Source of the DNA: Arthrobacter subterraneus | Lineage (GTDB): Bacteria > Actinomycetota > Actinomycetes > Actinomycetales > Micrococcaceae | Reading direction: 5' to 3' | Assembly: GCF_900099735.1 (NCBI RefSeq) | Contig: NZ_FNDT01000023.1 | Location: forward strand, 1 to 38,548 | DNA: 38,548 bases | Shown: positions 7,072 through 16,240 of the stretch, one piece after another | Position numbering within the stretch: the first letter of the stretch is position 1 | Layout of the letters: the number at the start of each line of letters is the position of its first letter | The notes under the pieces: generated by a model | Databases searched by the model: none | Told to the model about the DNA's origin: nothing | The model's input: the letters and a program-made list of their open reading frames with translations, nothing else | Position numbers and translations under genes: made by a program

Positions 7072-8490
7072 ATGATCGAAGCGGTATTGACGCTCCTTCT
7101 CGGGATTATCGTGATTCTTGCAATCATCGCGGCCAACGGTTATTTCGTGGCGCAGGAGTTCGCCTACATGTCGGTGGACCGCGCCAGCCTCGGAGCGCGC
7201 GCCGCGGCCGGCGACAAGGCTGCGCAACGCGCGCTGAAAGTCACGCGCCGCACCTCGTTCATGCTCTCCGGCGCACAGTTGGGCATCACTGTCACCGGAC
7301 TGCTCATCGGCTATGTCGCCGAGCCGCTGGTGGGCGAGTCCCTGGGTGTACTGCTGGGTGGTGCCGGGGTGCCGGCGGCGCTGAGCATATCGGTGGGCAC
7401 GGTGAGCGCGCTCGTCGTGGCCGCTGTTGTGCAGATGATTTTCGGTGAGCTGTACCCGAAGAACCTGGCGATCGCCAACGCCGAACCTCTCGCCCGCGCT
7501 CTTGCCCGGTCGACGACGATTTATCTCGCGCTGTTCGGGTGGCTGATCACGGTGTTCGACCACGCGGCTAACGCTCTCTTGCGTGCCGTGCGTGTCGAAC
7601 CGGTGCACGACGTTGACACGAGCGTGACAGCCGAAGATCTTGAACGCATTGTCGCTGACTCCCGGGAGAGCGGTGACCTGCCCGAGGAGCTGTCGGTGCT
7701 CATTGACCGCATCCTCGACTTCCCCGACCGGAACGTCGAACACGCCATGATCCCGCGCTCACAGGTCGGCACCGTTACACCGGACACGACCATGGGCCAG
7801 CTGCGCGCTCTCATGGCGCAGGAGCACACCCGCTACCCGGTGATCTCCGAGACGGAGGAGCCGCTCGGAGTCGTCCAGCTCACGGACCTACTCCGCAGCC
7901 GCGCGCCCGAGGAGGCCCCGGTGTCTTCCATCATGGTGCCCCCGCTCGTACTGCCAACGCTCATGTCGCTGCCTGACGCGCTGGCCAAGCTCACGCGGTC
8001 GCGCAACGAGCTTGCCTGCATCATCGACGAATACGGTGGCTTCGCGGGTGTCCTGACGGTCGAGGACCTGTCCGAGGAACTGGTCGGGGAACTCACTGAC
8101 GAGCATGACGGCGACCCGCCCGCTGTCATCACGCCCGAGCAGGAGAACACCTGGCGGATGAGCGGTGATATCCACGTCGACGAAGTCGAACGCGCCGTCG
8201 GCTACGAGTTGCCCGCCGGTGACTACGAGACCATCTCGGGTCTGCTCATTGCCCACCGCGGTGAACTGCCGGTCACCGGCGAGGTGCTGCGGGTCGAGCT
8301 GCCCGACGACCCTCGTGATCTGGTGTTGGATCGACCTGTCCACCGTGTGCTCGAGGTTGAAGTGCTGGAACTTTCCCGGCACGTCCCCAGCGAACTGCTC
8401 GTGCGGCTTGTCCGGACCGCCGCTGACGGCGCAGGCTGCACGGATGAGGCCGCGATCGGCACCGAGGCCGAGACCGAGGAGGATCGATGA
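7072..8490 (+). CDS. CNNM/CorC-like cation transporter (DUF21-CBS-CorC_HlyC)
   Basis: A membrane protein of 472 residues with the usual order. The DUF21 transmembrane domain (about 1-200) includes ANGYFVAQEFAYMSV and SGAQLGITVTGLL.GYVAEPLVGE. A CBS pair follows (about 220-335, with MIPRSQV and ACIIDEYGGFAGVLTVEDL), then a CorC_HlyC domain (about 350-430, WRMSGDIHVDEVERAVGYELP). Bacterial members (CorC, MpfA, YhdP types) export Mg2+ or Co2+, with the CBS pair sensing nucleotide or metal. Its stop overlaps the start of the next gene (ATGA), so the two are coupled and may form a heteromer. The old label hemolysin is not a useful description. Confidence 0.88.
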   Translation: MIEAVLTLLLGIIVILAIIAANGYFVAQEFAYMSVDRASLGARAAAGDKAAQRALKVTRRTSFMLSGAQLGITVTGLLIGYVAEPLVGESLGVLLGGAGVPAALSISVGTVSALVVAAVVQMIFGELYPKNLAIANAEPLARALARSTTIYLALFGWLITVFDHAANALLRAVRVEPVHDVDTSVTAEDLERIVADSRESGDLPEELSVLIDRILDFPDRNVEHAMIPRSQVGTVTPDTTMGQLRALMAQEHTRYPVISETEEPLGVVQLTDLLRSRAPEEAPVSSIMVPPLVLPTLMSLPDALAKLTRSRNELACIIDEYGGFAGVLTVEDLSEELVGELTDEHDGDPPAVITPEQENTWRMSGDIHVDEVERAVGYELPAGDYETISGLLIAHRGELPVTGEVLRVELPDDPRDLVLDRPVHRVLEVEVLELSRHVPSELLVRLVRTAADGAGCTDEAAIGTEAETEEDR

Positions 8491-9521
8491 GTGATCCGCT
8501 GATCGTGACCGCCGTGACCGTGCTGCTCATCGTACTGAGCGCGTTCTTTGTCATTATCGAGTTCTCACTGCTCGGTGCCCGCCGCCACCGGCTTGAGGCC
8601 GAAGCTGCGACGAACCGGTCCGCCCGTGCGGCGCTGCGCGGCATCAACGAGCTGACGATCATGCTCGCCGGTGCACAACTGGGTATCACCGCAGCCACTT
8701 TCGCCCTCGGCGCGGTTACCAAACCGGCCATCGACGCATGGCTGGGCCCCGTGCTCGCGTCCTGGGGGACTCCGGAACAGTTTGCCGGCGGCGCCGCTTT
8801 CGCCCTCTCGCTGCTGTTCGTGACATTCCTGCATCTAGTCGTGGGCGAGATGGCGCCCAAGTCCTGGGCGATCGCGCACCCGGAAACCTCGGCCAAGCTC
8901 ATCGGTGTGCCCGCGCGCGGCTTCATCTGGTTGGTGCGACCGTTGCTGAGCTGGGTCAACGAGATCGCCAACCGGCTGGTCGCAGCCAGCGGAGTAACTC
9001 CGTTGGACCGTGCGGTCGTCGGCGGCCAGGACGTCGACACGATCCGACACCTCGTTGAGCACTCCGCGTCCGTCGGTGCCCTCGACGCCTCCTTCCGCAC
9101 CCAGCTCTCCGGTGTCCTTGAGCTCGAGAAGCTCACTATCCAAGCGCTGATCGCACCGGGCGGCGCGCCGACCATGGTGCCGGCTACAGCCACGGCCTCC
9201 CATGTGCAGGAAGCCGCCGCCCGCTCGGGCCACCTACGCATCCTCGTGGAGGACCTGGACGGGGGCATCCCCGGAGTCGTTCACGTCCGCGACACACTGC
9301 TCGAATCGCTGGAAAGGCCGGTTAGTGAGCTGACCCGCCCCGCGTTCATGCTCGACGCCGGAACACCGGTCTACGAGGCCCTTGCCCAGATCCGGGCAGC
9401 CGGGGAGCAACTCGCCGCCGTCATGCACCACGGGCGTTTCGTCGGGGTGGTTACCCTCTCCGACGTCCTGTGCCGGGTCCTTCCCCGAGAACTCACCCAG
9501 GAGAAGCGCACCGGTCAATGA
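8487..9521 (+). CDS. Second CNNM-family protein, lacking the CorC_HlyC domain
   Basis: A 344-residue paralogue of the previous gene. The DUF21 membrane domain (about 1-190) has SAFFVIIEFSLLGARRHRLE, LAGAQLGITAATFALGAVTKP and VVGEMAPKSWAIAHPE; a CBS-type region (about 210-335) ends in FVGVVTLSDVL. The C-terminal CorC_HlyC domain of its partner is absent, which is a usual arrangement for the second member of such actinobacterial pairs. It starts at the ATG overlapping the upstream stop, so both proteins should be made together. A regulatory or heterodimer role in Mg2+/Co2+ export is inferred. Confidence 0.85.
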   Translation: MSDPLIVTAVTVLLIVLSAFFVIIEFSLLGARRHRLEAEAATNRSARAALRGINELTIMLAGAQLGITAATFALGAVTKPAIDAWLGPVLASWGTPEQFAGGAAFALSLLFVTFLHLVVGEMAPKSWAIAHPETSAKLIGVPARGFIWLVRPLLSWVNEIANRLVAASGVTPLDRAVVGGQDVDTIRHLVEHSASVGALDASFRTQLSGVLELEKLTIQALIAPGGAPTMVPATATASHVQEAAARSGHLRILVEDLDGGIPGVVHVRDTLLESLERPVSELTRPAFMLDAGTPVYEALAQIRAAGEQLAAVMHHGRFVGVVTLSDVLCRVLPRELTQEKRTGQ

Positions 9522-9530
9522 CGGGCGGAG

Positions 9531-9551
9531 CGCCGGAGGAGCAACAACTCC
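9531..9551. terminator. Short hairpin after the CNNM pair
   Basis: CCGGAG and CTCCGG arms around a short loop directly follow the stop codon at 9521. A second 7-bp repeat, CCGGAAC (9682-9688) / GTTCCGG (9705-9711), lies between the convergent CNNM and nhaA genes. Either may end transcription; both are weak. Confidence 0.4.
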
Positions 9552-9738
9552 GGGAACGGTCGAAAACTGCGAGAAGGGCGGGCTTGAGCCCCCTGAGGCC
9601 AGCGATCAGCCACACTTAATCGCGGCACTCTACGGCCTGAGACCTATCGAATCCGGGAATCGTGAAAACCCTGGGGGCGGTCCGGAACCGAGAGTGCAGG
9701 GATCGTTCCGGTCGAGGATCAGGTGTTGAGTGCCGCTC

Positions 9739-11109
9739 CTACGGGCGCCCGTCCCTAGCTTCATCGTTCTGGTAGATGTCGGGGACGCCGTCGTGGTCGG
9801 TGTCGATGGACTCGAGATTCTCGATAGCCCGGTAGTGGCGGTTTCGGGCCTGCAGCAACGCTCCGGCCAGCAGAGCCGCTGCCACAGAGCCGCTGAGGAC
9901 CGCGACCTTGGCGTAGTCGGTGTCGACACTGCCTGCAGCGAAACTCAGCTCGGCGATGAGCAGGGAGACGGTGAAGCCAATCCCTGCCAGCAAGGACACG
10001 CCCACCAGGTCGATCCATTGGAAGGACGGGTCCAGGCGCCGGCGGGTGATCTTGGTGGTGAGCCAGGTGGCACCGACGATCCCGATCGGTTTGCCCATGA
10101 TGAGCCCGGCGATGATACCCACAGCGACGGGGGCGGTCAGGGCTGTGGTGAGTCCTTCCCAGCCACCCACTGCCACACCGGCAGAAAAGAAGGCGAACAC
10201 TGGCACTGCGAACCCGGCAGAGATGGGGCGGAAGCGGTGTTCGAATTCCTCAGCCAAACCCGGGCCGGCCTCAGGTCCGCCGCTGGCCTTGCTGCGCATC
10301 ACCGGGACCGCGAAACCGAGCAAAACGCCGGCAACGGTGGCGTGGACGCCGGCCTCGTGAACCAGCACCCAGACCACCAGTCCCAGGGGCAGCAGGATGA
10401 TCCAGAATGCCCAGGCGTGCCGGCTGAAGAACCGGGAGAAGCGATGCGTGAAGAAGGCGAAGACTGCCAGCGGGACCAATGCGAGCAGCAAGGGCGTGAG
10501 CGCTACGTCATCGGTATAGAAGACGGCGATGATTGTTATAGCCAACAGGTCATCCACCACCGCAAGAGTCAGCAGGAACAACCGCAACGCGGGAGGTAGG
10601 TGGGAGCCGATGATGGCCAGCACCGCCACCGCGAAAGCGATATCGGTGGCTGTGGGAATAGCCCACCCGCTGACCGTCTCCGGGTTCACAGCGTTGAATG
10701 CAACGTAGACGAGCGCCGGAACAGCAACCCCACCGACGGCTGCGGCGACCGGGACCACGGCCTTGCTGAACTGGCGCAGGTCACCGGCCACGAACTCCCG
10801 CTTCAGCTCCAGACCCACGAGGAAGAAGAAGATGGCCAGCAACCCGTCGGCCGCCCATTTGCTGAGGCTGAGCCGCAGGTTCCAGGGCTCGTAACCGATC
10901 TCGTAGTCACGCAAGGCGAAGTAACTATCCGCGGCAGGAGAGTTCGCCCACACGATGGCGGCCAGTGCTGCAACGACCAGCAGTATGCCCCCGACGGTCT
11001 CTTTACGCAGGATCTCCCCGACACGGAGCACCTCGCGGTAGCTGCCACGGTGGAGGCTATCGTGGCTGTGATCCTCCGGGCCAGTGGTGGGGTCGTCGTG
11101 GCTGGACAT
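9739..11109 (-). CDS. nhaA: Na+/H+ antiporter NhaA
   Basis: An inner-membrane sodium/proton exchanger of 456 residues. Family motifs are intact: [17 protein letters not shown] [13 protein letters not shown] (about 94-106), PTATDIAFA with D156, AVVDDLLAI with the ion-binding pair D186/D187 (equivalent to E. coli D163/D164), and [16 protein letters not shown]. An unusual extra at the C-terminus is a [15 protein letters not shown] stretch that resembles a type-3-thrombospondin or EF-like calcium-binding loop. The start at ATG 11109 follows AAGGAG. It lies downstream of and co-directional with the CaCA exchanger gene (154-bp gap), so both belong to the ion-transport block. Confidence 0.95.
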   Translation of the reverse strand: MSSHDDPTTGPEDHSHDSLHRGSYREVLRVGEILRKETVGGILLVVAALAAIVWANSPAADSYFALRDYEIGYEPWNLRLSLSKWAADGLLAIFFFLVGLELKREFVAGDLRQFSKAVVPVAAAVGGVAVPALVYVAFNAVNPETVSGWAIPTATDIAFAVAVLAIIGSHLPPALRLFLLTLAVVDDLLAITIIAVFYTDDVALTPLLLALVPLAVFAFFTHRFSRFFSRHAWAFWIILLPLGLVVWVLVHEAGVHATVAGVLLGFAVPVMRSKASGGPEAGPGLAEEFEHRFRPISAGFAVPVFAFFSAGVAVGGWEGLTTALTAPVAVGIIAGLIMGKPIGIVGATWLTTKITRRRLDPSFQWIDLVGVSLLAGIGFTVSLLIAELSFAAGSVDTDYAKVAVLSGSVAAALLAGALLQARNRHYRAIENLESIDTDHDGVPDIYQNDEARDGRP

Positions 11110-11262
11110 GGGCGGCTCCTTGGTCTGCGGGTTCGTCGAATGTGCTCATGCCGACTAGATTTCCTTAGCTCACCAGATCGACAGTCTACGTACGGACCGC
11201 CGCGACCGACAGCCACCCCTTCTCCGGTTCACCGCCGGCTGGCAATGGCCAGCAACCCCGGA

Positions 11263-12417
11263 CTAGGGCGAGGTTCGGGTCTGGTCCGGGTTCCGGCGGC
11301 CCTTGTGGAGCCCGATTTCGTAGGCTGTGAAGGAGATGAGGGTGGCTGCGATCAATGGTAGTACGAACCAGGCCATGGCTGCGGTGAACCCTTCCAGGGC
11401 ATCGTGTGCGGTAGCGGTCAGAACGACATATCCGGTGTAGGCCAGGTACAGCCCCACGAACAGGATGCCCTCCCAACGCGCGATCGCGAAGCCGGTGAAC
11501 GCGACGGGCAGCAGTGCCACCGCGGCTGCCAGCATCACCGGTATATCGAAGGCCACCGCAGCAGCGGATACGGGAATGCCCTCAAGAGAGATCAGGGCGG
11601 GCAGTCCGAGCACCACCCCAATGTTGAAGATGTTGCTGCCGACCACGTTACCCACGGCCAGGTCTCGTTCACCGCGGCGCACCGCAATGATGGATGTCGC
11701 CAGTTCGGGCAGCGACGTCCCGACTGCCACTACAGTCAGACCGACCACGAGACTGCTCACGCCCAGTGTGGCGGCAATGCTCACCGCGCCTTCCACGAGC
11801 AGTGTGGCACCGGCCACCAGTAAGGCGATCCCCAGCAGCACGAGCAGGAGCGATTTGGCGAAAGAGTCCGCAGGCGCCGCCTCTTTCTCTCCGGCCGAAT
11901 CGGCGGTAGCTGAATCGGCGGTAGGCGAACCCCCGGCCGGGTCCGGCGTCGTGGGGATCTTCGCGTCGCGGCGGCCGATAACGACGGTCATCACAGTGTG
12001 CACCACCACGACGCAGAAGAGAACCAACCCATCCACGGCACTGATCCTCCCGTCCAGGGACACGAGGAGCACCCCGACTGACAGGGCGACCATCAGGGGC
12101 AGGTCAAAGCGCACCAACCGCTGCTTCACAGCAAGCGGAACAACCAGTGCGGAAAGTCCGAGGATGAGCAGGACGTTGACGATGTTGCTGCCGACCACGT
12201 TGCCCACAGCGAGCCCGGGTTCGTCGCGCAGGACAGCGCCGATGGTCACGGCGAGCTCCGGTGCTGATGTGGCTGCCGAGACCACGGTGAGCCCGACCAC
12301 CAGCGAGGAAATCCCCACGCGACGGGCCAGCGCTGAAGCCCCCCGCACCAGGAATTCCCCACCCAGCACCAGCAACACCAGCCCAGCCACGATCCGTCCC
12401 ACGTCAAGTGCATCCAT
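11263..12417 (-). CDS. CaCA-family Na+/Ca2+ (or K+-independent cation) exchanger
   Basis: A membrane protein of 384 residues with two inverted halves. Each half has the alpha-repeat signature: GLTVVSAATSAPELAVTIGA...NVVGSNIVNVLLILG in the first and GLTVVAVGTSLPELATSIIAV...NVVGSNIFNIGVVLGLPAL in the second. These repeats form the ion-binding centre, as in YrbG and NCX_Mj. A long acidic/Ala-rich loop near residues 150-180 (DSATADSAGEKEA) separates the halves. ATG 12417 is taken as the start; a GTG at 12438 would add 7 residues, and neither has a clear Shine-Dalgarno. The start lies only about 40 bp from the junction with the MFS remnant, so its native promoter may be missing. Confidence 0.9.
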   Translation of the reverse strand: MDALDVGRIVAGLVLLVLGGEFLVRGASALARRVGISSLVVGLTVVSAATSAPELAVTIGAVLRDEPGLAVGNVVGSNIVNVLLILGLSALVVPLAVKQRLVRFDLPLMVALSVGVLLVSLDGRISAVDGLVLFCVVVVHTVMTVVIGRRDAKIPTTPDPAGGSPTADSATADSAGEKEAAPADSFAKSLLLVLLGIALLVAGATLLVEGAVSIAATLGVSSLVVGLTVVAVGTSLPELATSIIAVRRGERDLAVGNVVGSNIFNIGVVLGLPALISLEGIPVSAAAVAFDIPVMLAAAVALLPVAFTGFAIARWEGILFVGLYLAYTGYVVLTATAHDALEGFTAAMAWFVLPLIAATLISFTAYEIGLHKGRRNPDQTRTSP

Positions 12418-12455
12418 GGGTAGGAGTGTACGGAGCACAGCCCAATCCTGCGACC

Positions 12456-13468
12456 GGCCAGCAGCAGACCGTCCTGCCCCTGCTGGCCGCCGAGGACTTC
12501 GGCCTGACCGGTTACACGGTCATCTTCTCCTATATCGCCGCCTTCGGAATCACCAAGGCAACCAGCAACTACGCCGCCGGGATCCTCGTCGACCGCCTCG
12601 GACGCAAACCCGTCCTCCTGACCGGCTGGCTCTTCGCCGTACCGGTCCCCGCGATGCTCATCCTGACCCCGGACTGGGGATGGGTAGTCGCGGCAAACGT
12701 CCTGCTCGGCATCAACCAGGGCCTCACCTGGTCAACCACGGTCGTCATGAAAATCGACTTGATCGGCCCCGAAAAACGCGGACTCGCCATGGGACTGAAC
12801 GAAGCCGCCGGCTACGGCGCCGTCGCAATCACATCCCTGCTCGCCGGACACCTCGCCGCCACCTACGGCCTCCGGCCGGCACCGTTCCTACTCGGAGCAG
12901 CCTACGTAGCCCTGGGCCTGACGCTCTCGACGCTGCTGGTAAGGGAAACCCACGGCCACGCCGCACTCGAACAACATCACCGCAGACCTCACTCCTCACC
13001 ACTGCGCACGCCCCCCGCACCCAGCAGCTGGCAGATCTTTGCCCTCAGTACCTGACGTGAACCTGCGCTGGCCTCGGCCAGCCAAGCCGGCCTGGTCAAC
13101 AACCTCAACTTCAACGCCTCATCACCACCGGCATGGGCCTGCAGGCTGCAGCGCTGAGCGTCATAGCCCTCGCCGATACCTTCCCGGGCTGGGCGGCCGG
13201 AACCATCCTGCTGGGCGCCGGAACTGCCATGGTGTATCCGACACTGCTCGCCGCCATCGGTGACGTGGCCGAACCAGCCCGGAGAGGACGCGCGGTAGGG
13301 ATTTACCGGCTCTGGCGCGACCTTGGTTACGCCTTCGGAGCTGTTGTGGGCGGAGTAGTCGCAGACGCCGGCCTGCACGCAGCAGTATGGGCCGCCGCAG
13401 CCCTCAGCGCCATGGCTGCGCTCATCGTCGCAGCCCGCATGTATGAAACCCACCCGCCGGCGCCATAG
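12456..13468 (+). pseudogene. C-terminal part of the broken MFS transporter gene
   Basis: Homology to an MFS permease resumes in mid-helix at GQQQTVLPLL (about 12456), continuing the fragment that ends at 3907. It reads well up to IFALST, then hits TGA at 13053-13055. The same frame continues with REPALASASQAGLVNNLN, so the stop probably replaced a Trp codon. Just after (about 13107-13115) the reading jumps to another frame with RLITTGMGLQAAALSVIAL; the stretch of helix and loop expected between these motifs (roughly 45-50 residues) is missing. The rest (PGWAAGTILLGAGTAMVYPTLLAAIGDV...) runs to TAG 13466-13468. The gene is split, carries a nonsense codon and has an internal deletion, so it is dead. 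Confidence 0.85.
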
Positions 13469-13496
13469 CCAACGCGGTCAGCCAGGCCGAGCCTGC

Positions 13497-13769
<273 letters not shown>

Positions 13770-13791
13770 TTACATTTCCTCCCTCCAGTGT

Positions 13792-13807
13792 ATACCCCCT
13801 AGGGTTT
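13792..13807. promoter_or_regulatory. CstR operator 4 (imperfect)
   Basis: ATACCC-CCTA-GGGTTT: one mismatch from the palindrome found at 2176, 2258 and 13812. It is nearest to the cstR start and is a probable autoregulation site. Confidence 0.6.
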
Positions 13808-13808
13808 G

Positions 13809-13838
13809 TTGCATACCCCGGGGGGTATGTGGTAGGAT
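13809..13838 (+). promoter_or_regulatory. Promoter of the rhodanese operon with CstR operator 5 in its spacer
   Basis: TTGCAT (13809-13814) and TAGGAT (13833-13838) are 18 bp apart. A perfect 8-bp inverted repeat CATACCCC-GG-GGGGTATG (13812-13829) fills the spacer, the same architecture as at 2215-2244. Confidence 0.65.
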
Positions 13839-13881
13839 TGATGCCGACAGTTCAACCCACTGAAACTCGAAAGGGAATCCC

Positions 13882-14472
13882 TTGGCTTCCAACACCTCCA
13901 CCGTGACCGCCCTCGACCCCGAGACCCTGCGTGACTGGATCAGCCGGCATGAGGATCTGATCATCGTTGACGTCCGCTCCGCCGCTGAGTTCGAAACCAT
14001 GCACATCCAGGGTTCCTACAACGTCCCGCTTCCTCTGCTCTCCGAGCACACCGATGAGCTCGCCGAACGACTCGGACAACGGGTTGTGCTGGTCTGTCAG
14101 TCCGGCGTCCGCGCCGAGCAGGCACGCCAACGCCTTAACGGGGCCGGGATTGACACCGCTTTAGTCCTGACCGGTGGCGTTCCAGGTTTCGCCGCCGCCG
14201 GCGGCACCGTTGTCCGCGGCGCACAACGGTGGGATCTGGAACGCCAGGTGCGCCTTACCGCCGGATCCCTCGTGATCGCAGGACTGCTGGCCGGCAAGCT
14301 CATCTCCCCCAAGCTCCGCCTGCTGGCCGGTGCGATCGGCACCGGGCTGACCTTCTCAGCGGCGACCAACACCTGCGCCATGGGCAACGCCCTGTCGAAG
14401 ATGCCGTGGAACAAGGCCGCGAGCGAGCCAACCGCCGCCGCAGCGATCAACCAGGTCCCGGCCGGCAACTAA
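13882..14472 (+). CDS. Rhodanese fused to a DUF2892 membrane domain
   Basis: A 196-residue sulfurtransferase tethered to the membrane. Residues 8-115 form a rhodanese domain with D30VR, the active Cys C72 in VCQSGVR, and a GGVPGF end motif. Residues about 125-180 form the DUF2892 domain: two hydrophobic helices (LTAGSLVIAGLLAG; LRLLAGAIGTGLTF) and a following NTCAMGNALSKMPWNK segment with another conserved Cys. It would handle sulfane sulfur at the inner face of the membrane. The start is TTG 13882 behind AAGGGA. It is the first gene of the CstR-controlled rightward operon. Confidence 0.88.
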   Translation: MASNTSTVTALDPETLRDWISRHEDLIIVDVRSAAEFETMHIQGSYNVPLPLLSEHTDELAERLGQRVVLVCQSGVRAEQARQRLNGAGIDTALVLTGGVPGFAAAGGTVVRGAQRWDLERQVRLTAGSLVIAGLLAGKLISPKLRLLAGAIGTGLTFSAATNTCAMGNALSKMPWNKAASEPTAAAAINQVPAGN

Positions 14473-14482
14473 CAAAGACTCA

Positions 14483-14518
14483 GTGTGCCCTGCCTGCCCC
14501 CCATCGGGCAGGGCACAC
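14483..14518 (+). terminator. Hairpin between the two rhodanese genes
   Basis: Perfect 12-bp arms GTGTGCCCTGCC / GGCAGGGCACAC with a 12-nt loop. It may terminate part of the transcripts or protect the 3' end of the first gene, giving unequal expression within the operon. Confidence 0.6.
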
Positions 14519-14576
14519 GGTCCAACAGCACCACTCCTCAACCTCCATTTCCGAACCACAGGAGAAGGAACACATC

Positions 14577-14876
14577 ATGGCTGGAATCACCATTCACGAT
14601 ACGAACGCACGCCGGAACCAGGACCAGGTCCTTGACGTCCGGGAAGACTTCGAGGTCGCCGAGGGCATGCTCCCCGGTGCCCTGCACATCCCGATGGGGC
14701 AGCTGATGTCCCGCCTGGATGAACTCGACAAGACCCGCCCGGTCATCGTCGTGTGCCGCAGCGGCAACCGAAGCGCCCGGGTCGCCGAAGCACTGACCAC
14801 CGCCGGCTACACCGCGGACACCATGGACGGCGGCATGCTCGACTGGCAGCACGAAGGCTTTCCAACAACGCGCTGA
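14577..14876 (+). CDS. Single-domain rhodanese
   Basis: A 99-residue sulfurtransferase with D20VRE, ALHIPMGQL and the active-site loop VVCRSGNRS (C60), plus the closing GGMLDWQ motif; this is a complete minimal domain. Such proteins take sulfane sulfur from persulfides or thiosulfate and pass it to a small acceptor. ATG 14577 follows GGAGAAGGA at good spacing; an upstream extension is only the shadow of the preceding gene in another frame. It lies between the membrane rhodanese and the sulfite exporter in the same direction. Confidence 0.9.
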   Translation: MAGITIHDTNARRNQDQVLDVREDFEVAEGMLPGALHIPMGQLMSRLDELDKTRPVIVVCRSGNRSARVAEALTTAGYTADTMDGGMLDWQHEGFPTTR

Positions 14877-14907
14877 CCCACACACCCCACCGGACTGACC
14901 GCCTGAT

Positions 14908-14931
14908 GTCTGCCTGTCTGCTTGTCTGCCT
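14908..14931 (+). repeat. Short tandem repeat (3 x 8 bp)
   Basis: Three copies of GTCTGC(C/T)T in a row lie just before the start of the TauE gene. The array overlaps no recognised signal and may vary in copy number. Confidence 0.5.
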
Positions 14932-14949
14932 GTTCGAAAGGACACCCCC

Positions 14950-15834
14950 ATGAGCGTAGTTCTGCTCGCGACCGTACTGCTCTCCGTAGTGATCGGTCTT
15001 TCGCTCGGCCTGCTCGGCGGCGGCGGATCCATCCTGACCGTACCGATCCTGACCTACGTCGCCGGCCTCGATGCCAAGGAAGCAATCGCCGCCTCCCTCT
15101 TCGTCGTCGGGGTGACCTCCGCGGTCAGTGCCATCGACCATGCCCGCAAAGGTCGGGTGAAATGGCGCACCGGCCTGATCTTCGGGGCCGCCGGCATGGC
15201 CGGAGCCTTCGGCGGCGGACTCCTCGGCGGACACATCCCCGGCACCATCCTCATGATCGCCTTCGCCCTCATGATGGTCGCCACCTCCATCGCCATGATC
15301 CGCGGCAGGAAAAACAAGACCACCGCCACCACGCACGACGGGGAACTACCCATCGTCAAGGTCATCGTCGAGGGCCTTATCGTCGGCCTGGTCACCGGAT
15401 TAGTCGGAGCAGGTGGCGGGTTCCTCGTCGTCCCCGCGCTGGCCCTGCTCGGCGGCCTATCCATGCCCATCGCCGTCGGAACCTCCCTCGTGGTGATCGC
15501 CATGAAATCCTTCGCCGGGCTCGCCGGCTACCTCACCACCGTCACCCTGGACTGGGGCCTCGTCGCCGCCGTAACAGCCGCCGCCGTGCTGGGATCCCTC
15601 ATCGGATCCCGCCTGGCCGGCCGTATCCCCGAAGCAGCCCTCCGGAAGGGCTTCGGGATCTTCGTCCTCGTCATGGGCGTCTTCGTCCTCGTCCAGGAAC
15701 TCCCCACCCCGTGGGGAACCGCCCTCGCAGCCACCGCAGGCATCCTCGCGGTCGCCGCCGCAGCCTGCTGGTTCCTCCTGCCACGCTGCCCCCTACGCAC
15801 ACCCCTAAACCGGCGCACCGCCGAAGCACATTGA
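14950..15834 (+). CDS. TauE/SafE-family exporter, probable sulfite/organosulfur exporter
   Basis: A membrane protein of 294 residues with about eight hydrophobic helices in two repeats. Each half begins with a Gly-rich family signature (SLGLLGGGGSILTVPIL near residue 17 and GLVGAGGGFLVVPALALL near residue 155), followed by A...GTSL.V-type helices. TauE/SafE members move sulfite, sulfoacetate or related anions out of the cell. In this operon sulfite from the persulfide dioxygenases is the natural substrate. It starts at ATG 14950 behind GAAAGGA. The hydrophilic loop GRKNKTTATTHDGE separates the halves. Confidence 0.88.
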   Translation: MSVVLLATVLLSVVIGLSLGLLGGGGSILTVPILTYVAGLDAKEAIAASLFVVGVTSAVSAIDHARKGRVKWRTGLIFGAAGMAGAFGGGLLGGHIPGTILMIAFALMMVATSIAMIRGRKNKTTATTHDGELPIVKVIVEGLIVGLVTGLVGAGGGFLVVPALALLGGLSMPIAVGTSLVVIAMKSFAGLAGYLTTVTLDWGLVAAVTAAAVLGSLIGSRLAGRIPEAALRKGFGIFVLVMGVFVLVQELPTPWGTALAATAGILAVAAAACWFLLPRCPLRTPLNRRTAEAH

Positions 15835-15861
15835 ACACCTGAAAGCCAAGGAGTCATTGCC

Positions 15862-16233
15862 ATGAGCACTTTCAACCTCACCGAAAAAAACTTCGCCGAA
15901 ACCCTTCAAAGCAGCTCGATCGTGCTGGTCGACTTCTGGGCCGCCTGGTGCGGACCCTGTCGCTCATTCGCCCCGACCTTCGAAGCCGCCTCACAGAAGC
16001 ACCCGGACATCGTGTTCGGCAAGGTCGATACCGAAGCAGAACAGGCACTTGCCGGCGCTGCGAACATCACCTCCATTCCCACCCTGATGGCCTTCCGTGA
16101 CGGAGTCCTCGTCTTCTCCCAGCCCGGTGCGTTACCGGCGCCCGCCCTTGAACAGGTGATCAGCGCAGTGAAAGACATCGACATGGGCGCCGTCCGCGCC
16201 GACATCGCCCAGCAGGAACAAAACCGCTCCTGA
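15862..16233 (+). CDS. Thioredoxin
   Basis: A cytosolic 123-residue thioredoxin with the canonical FWAAWCGPC active site (C30, C33), the buried Asp in LVDFW, the cis-Pro loop SIPTLMAF, and the usual fold length plus a short charged tail. In the sulfur operon it probably reduces protein persulfides and the cystine-like bridges on rhodaneses or CstR, rather than being the housekeeping thioredoxin. It starts at ATG 15862 behind AAGGAG, 28 bp after the exporter gene. Confidence 0.92.
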   Translation: MSTFNLTEKNFAETLQSSSIVLVDFWAAWCGPCRSFAPTFEAASQKHPDIVFGKVDTEAEQALAGAANITSIPTLMAFRDGVLVFSQPGALPAPALEQVISAVKDIDMGAVRADIAQQEQNRS

Positions 16234-16240
16234 CACCCAC

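Noticed and set aside
11465..12452. Long plus-strand frame of Thr/Ser/Arg-rich protein
   Set aside because: Antisense to the CaCA exchanger; only the MFS remnant beyond 12456, in another frame, is real.
14908..14931. Short tandem repeat as CRISPR-like array
   Set aside because: The units are 8 bp without spacers; no CRISPR array or cas gene is present in the window.
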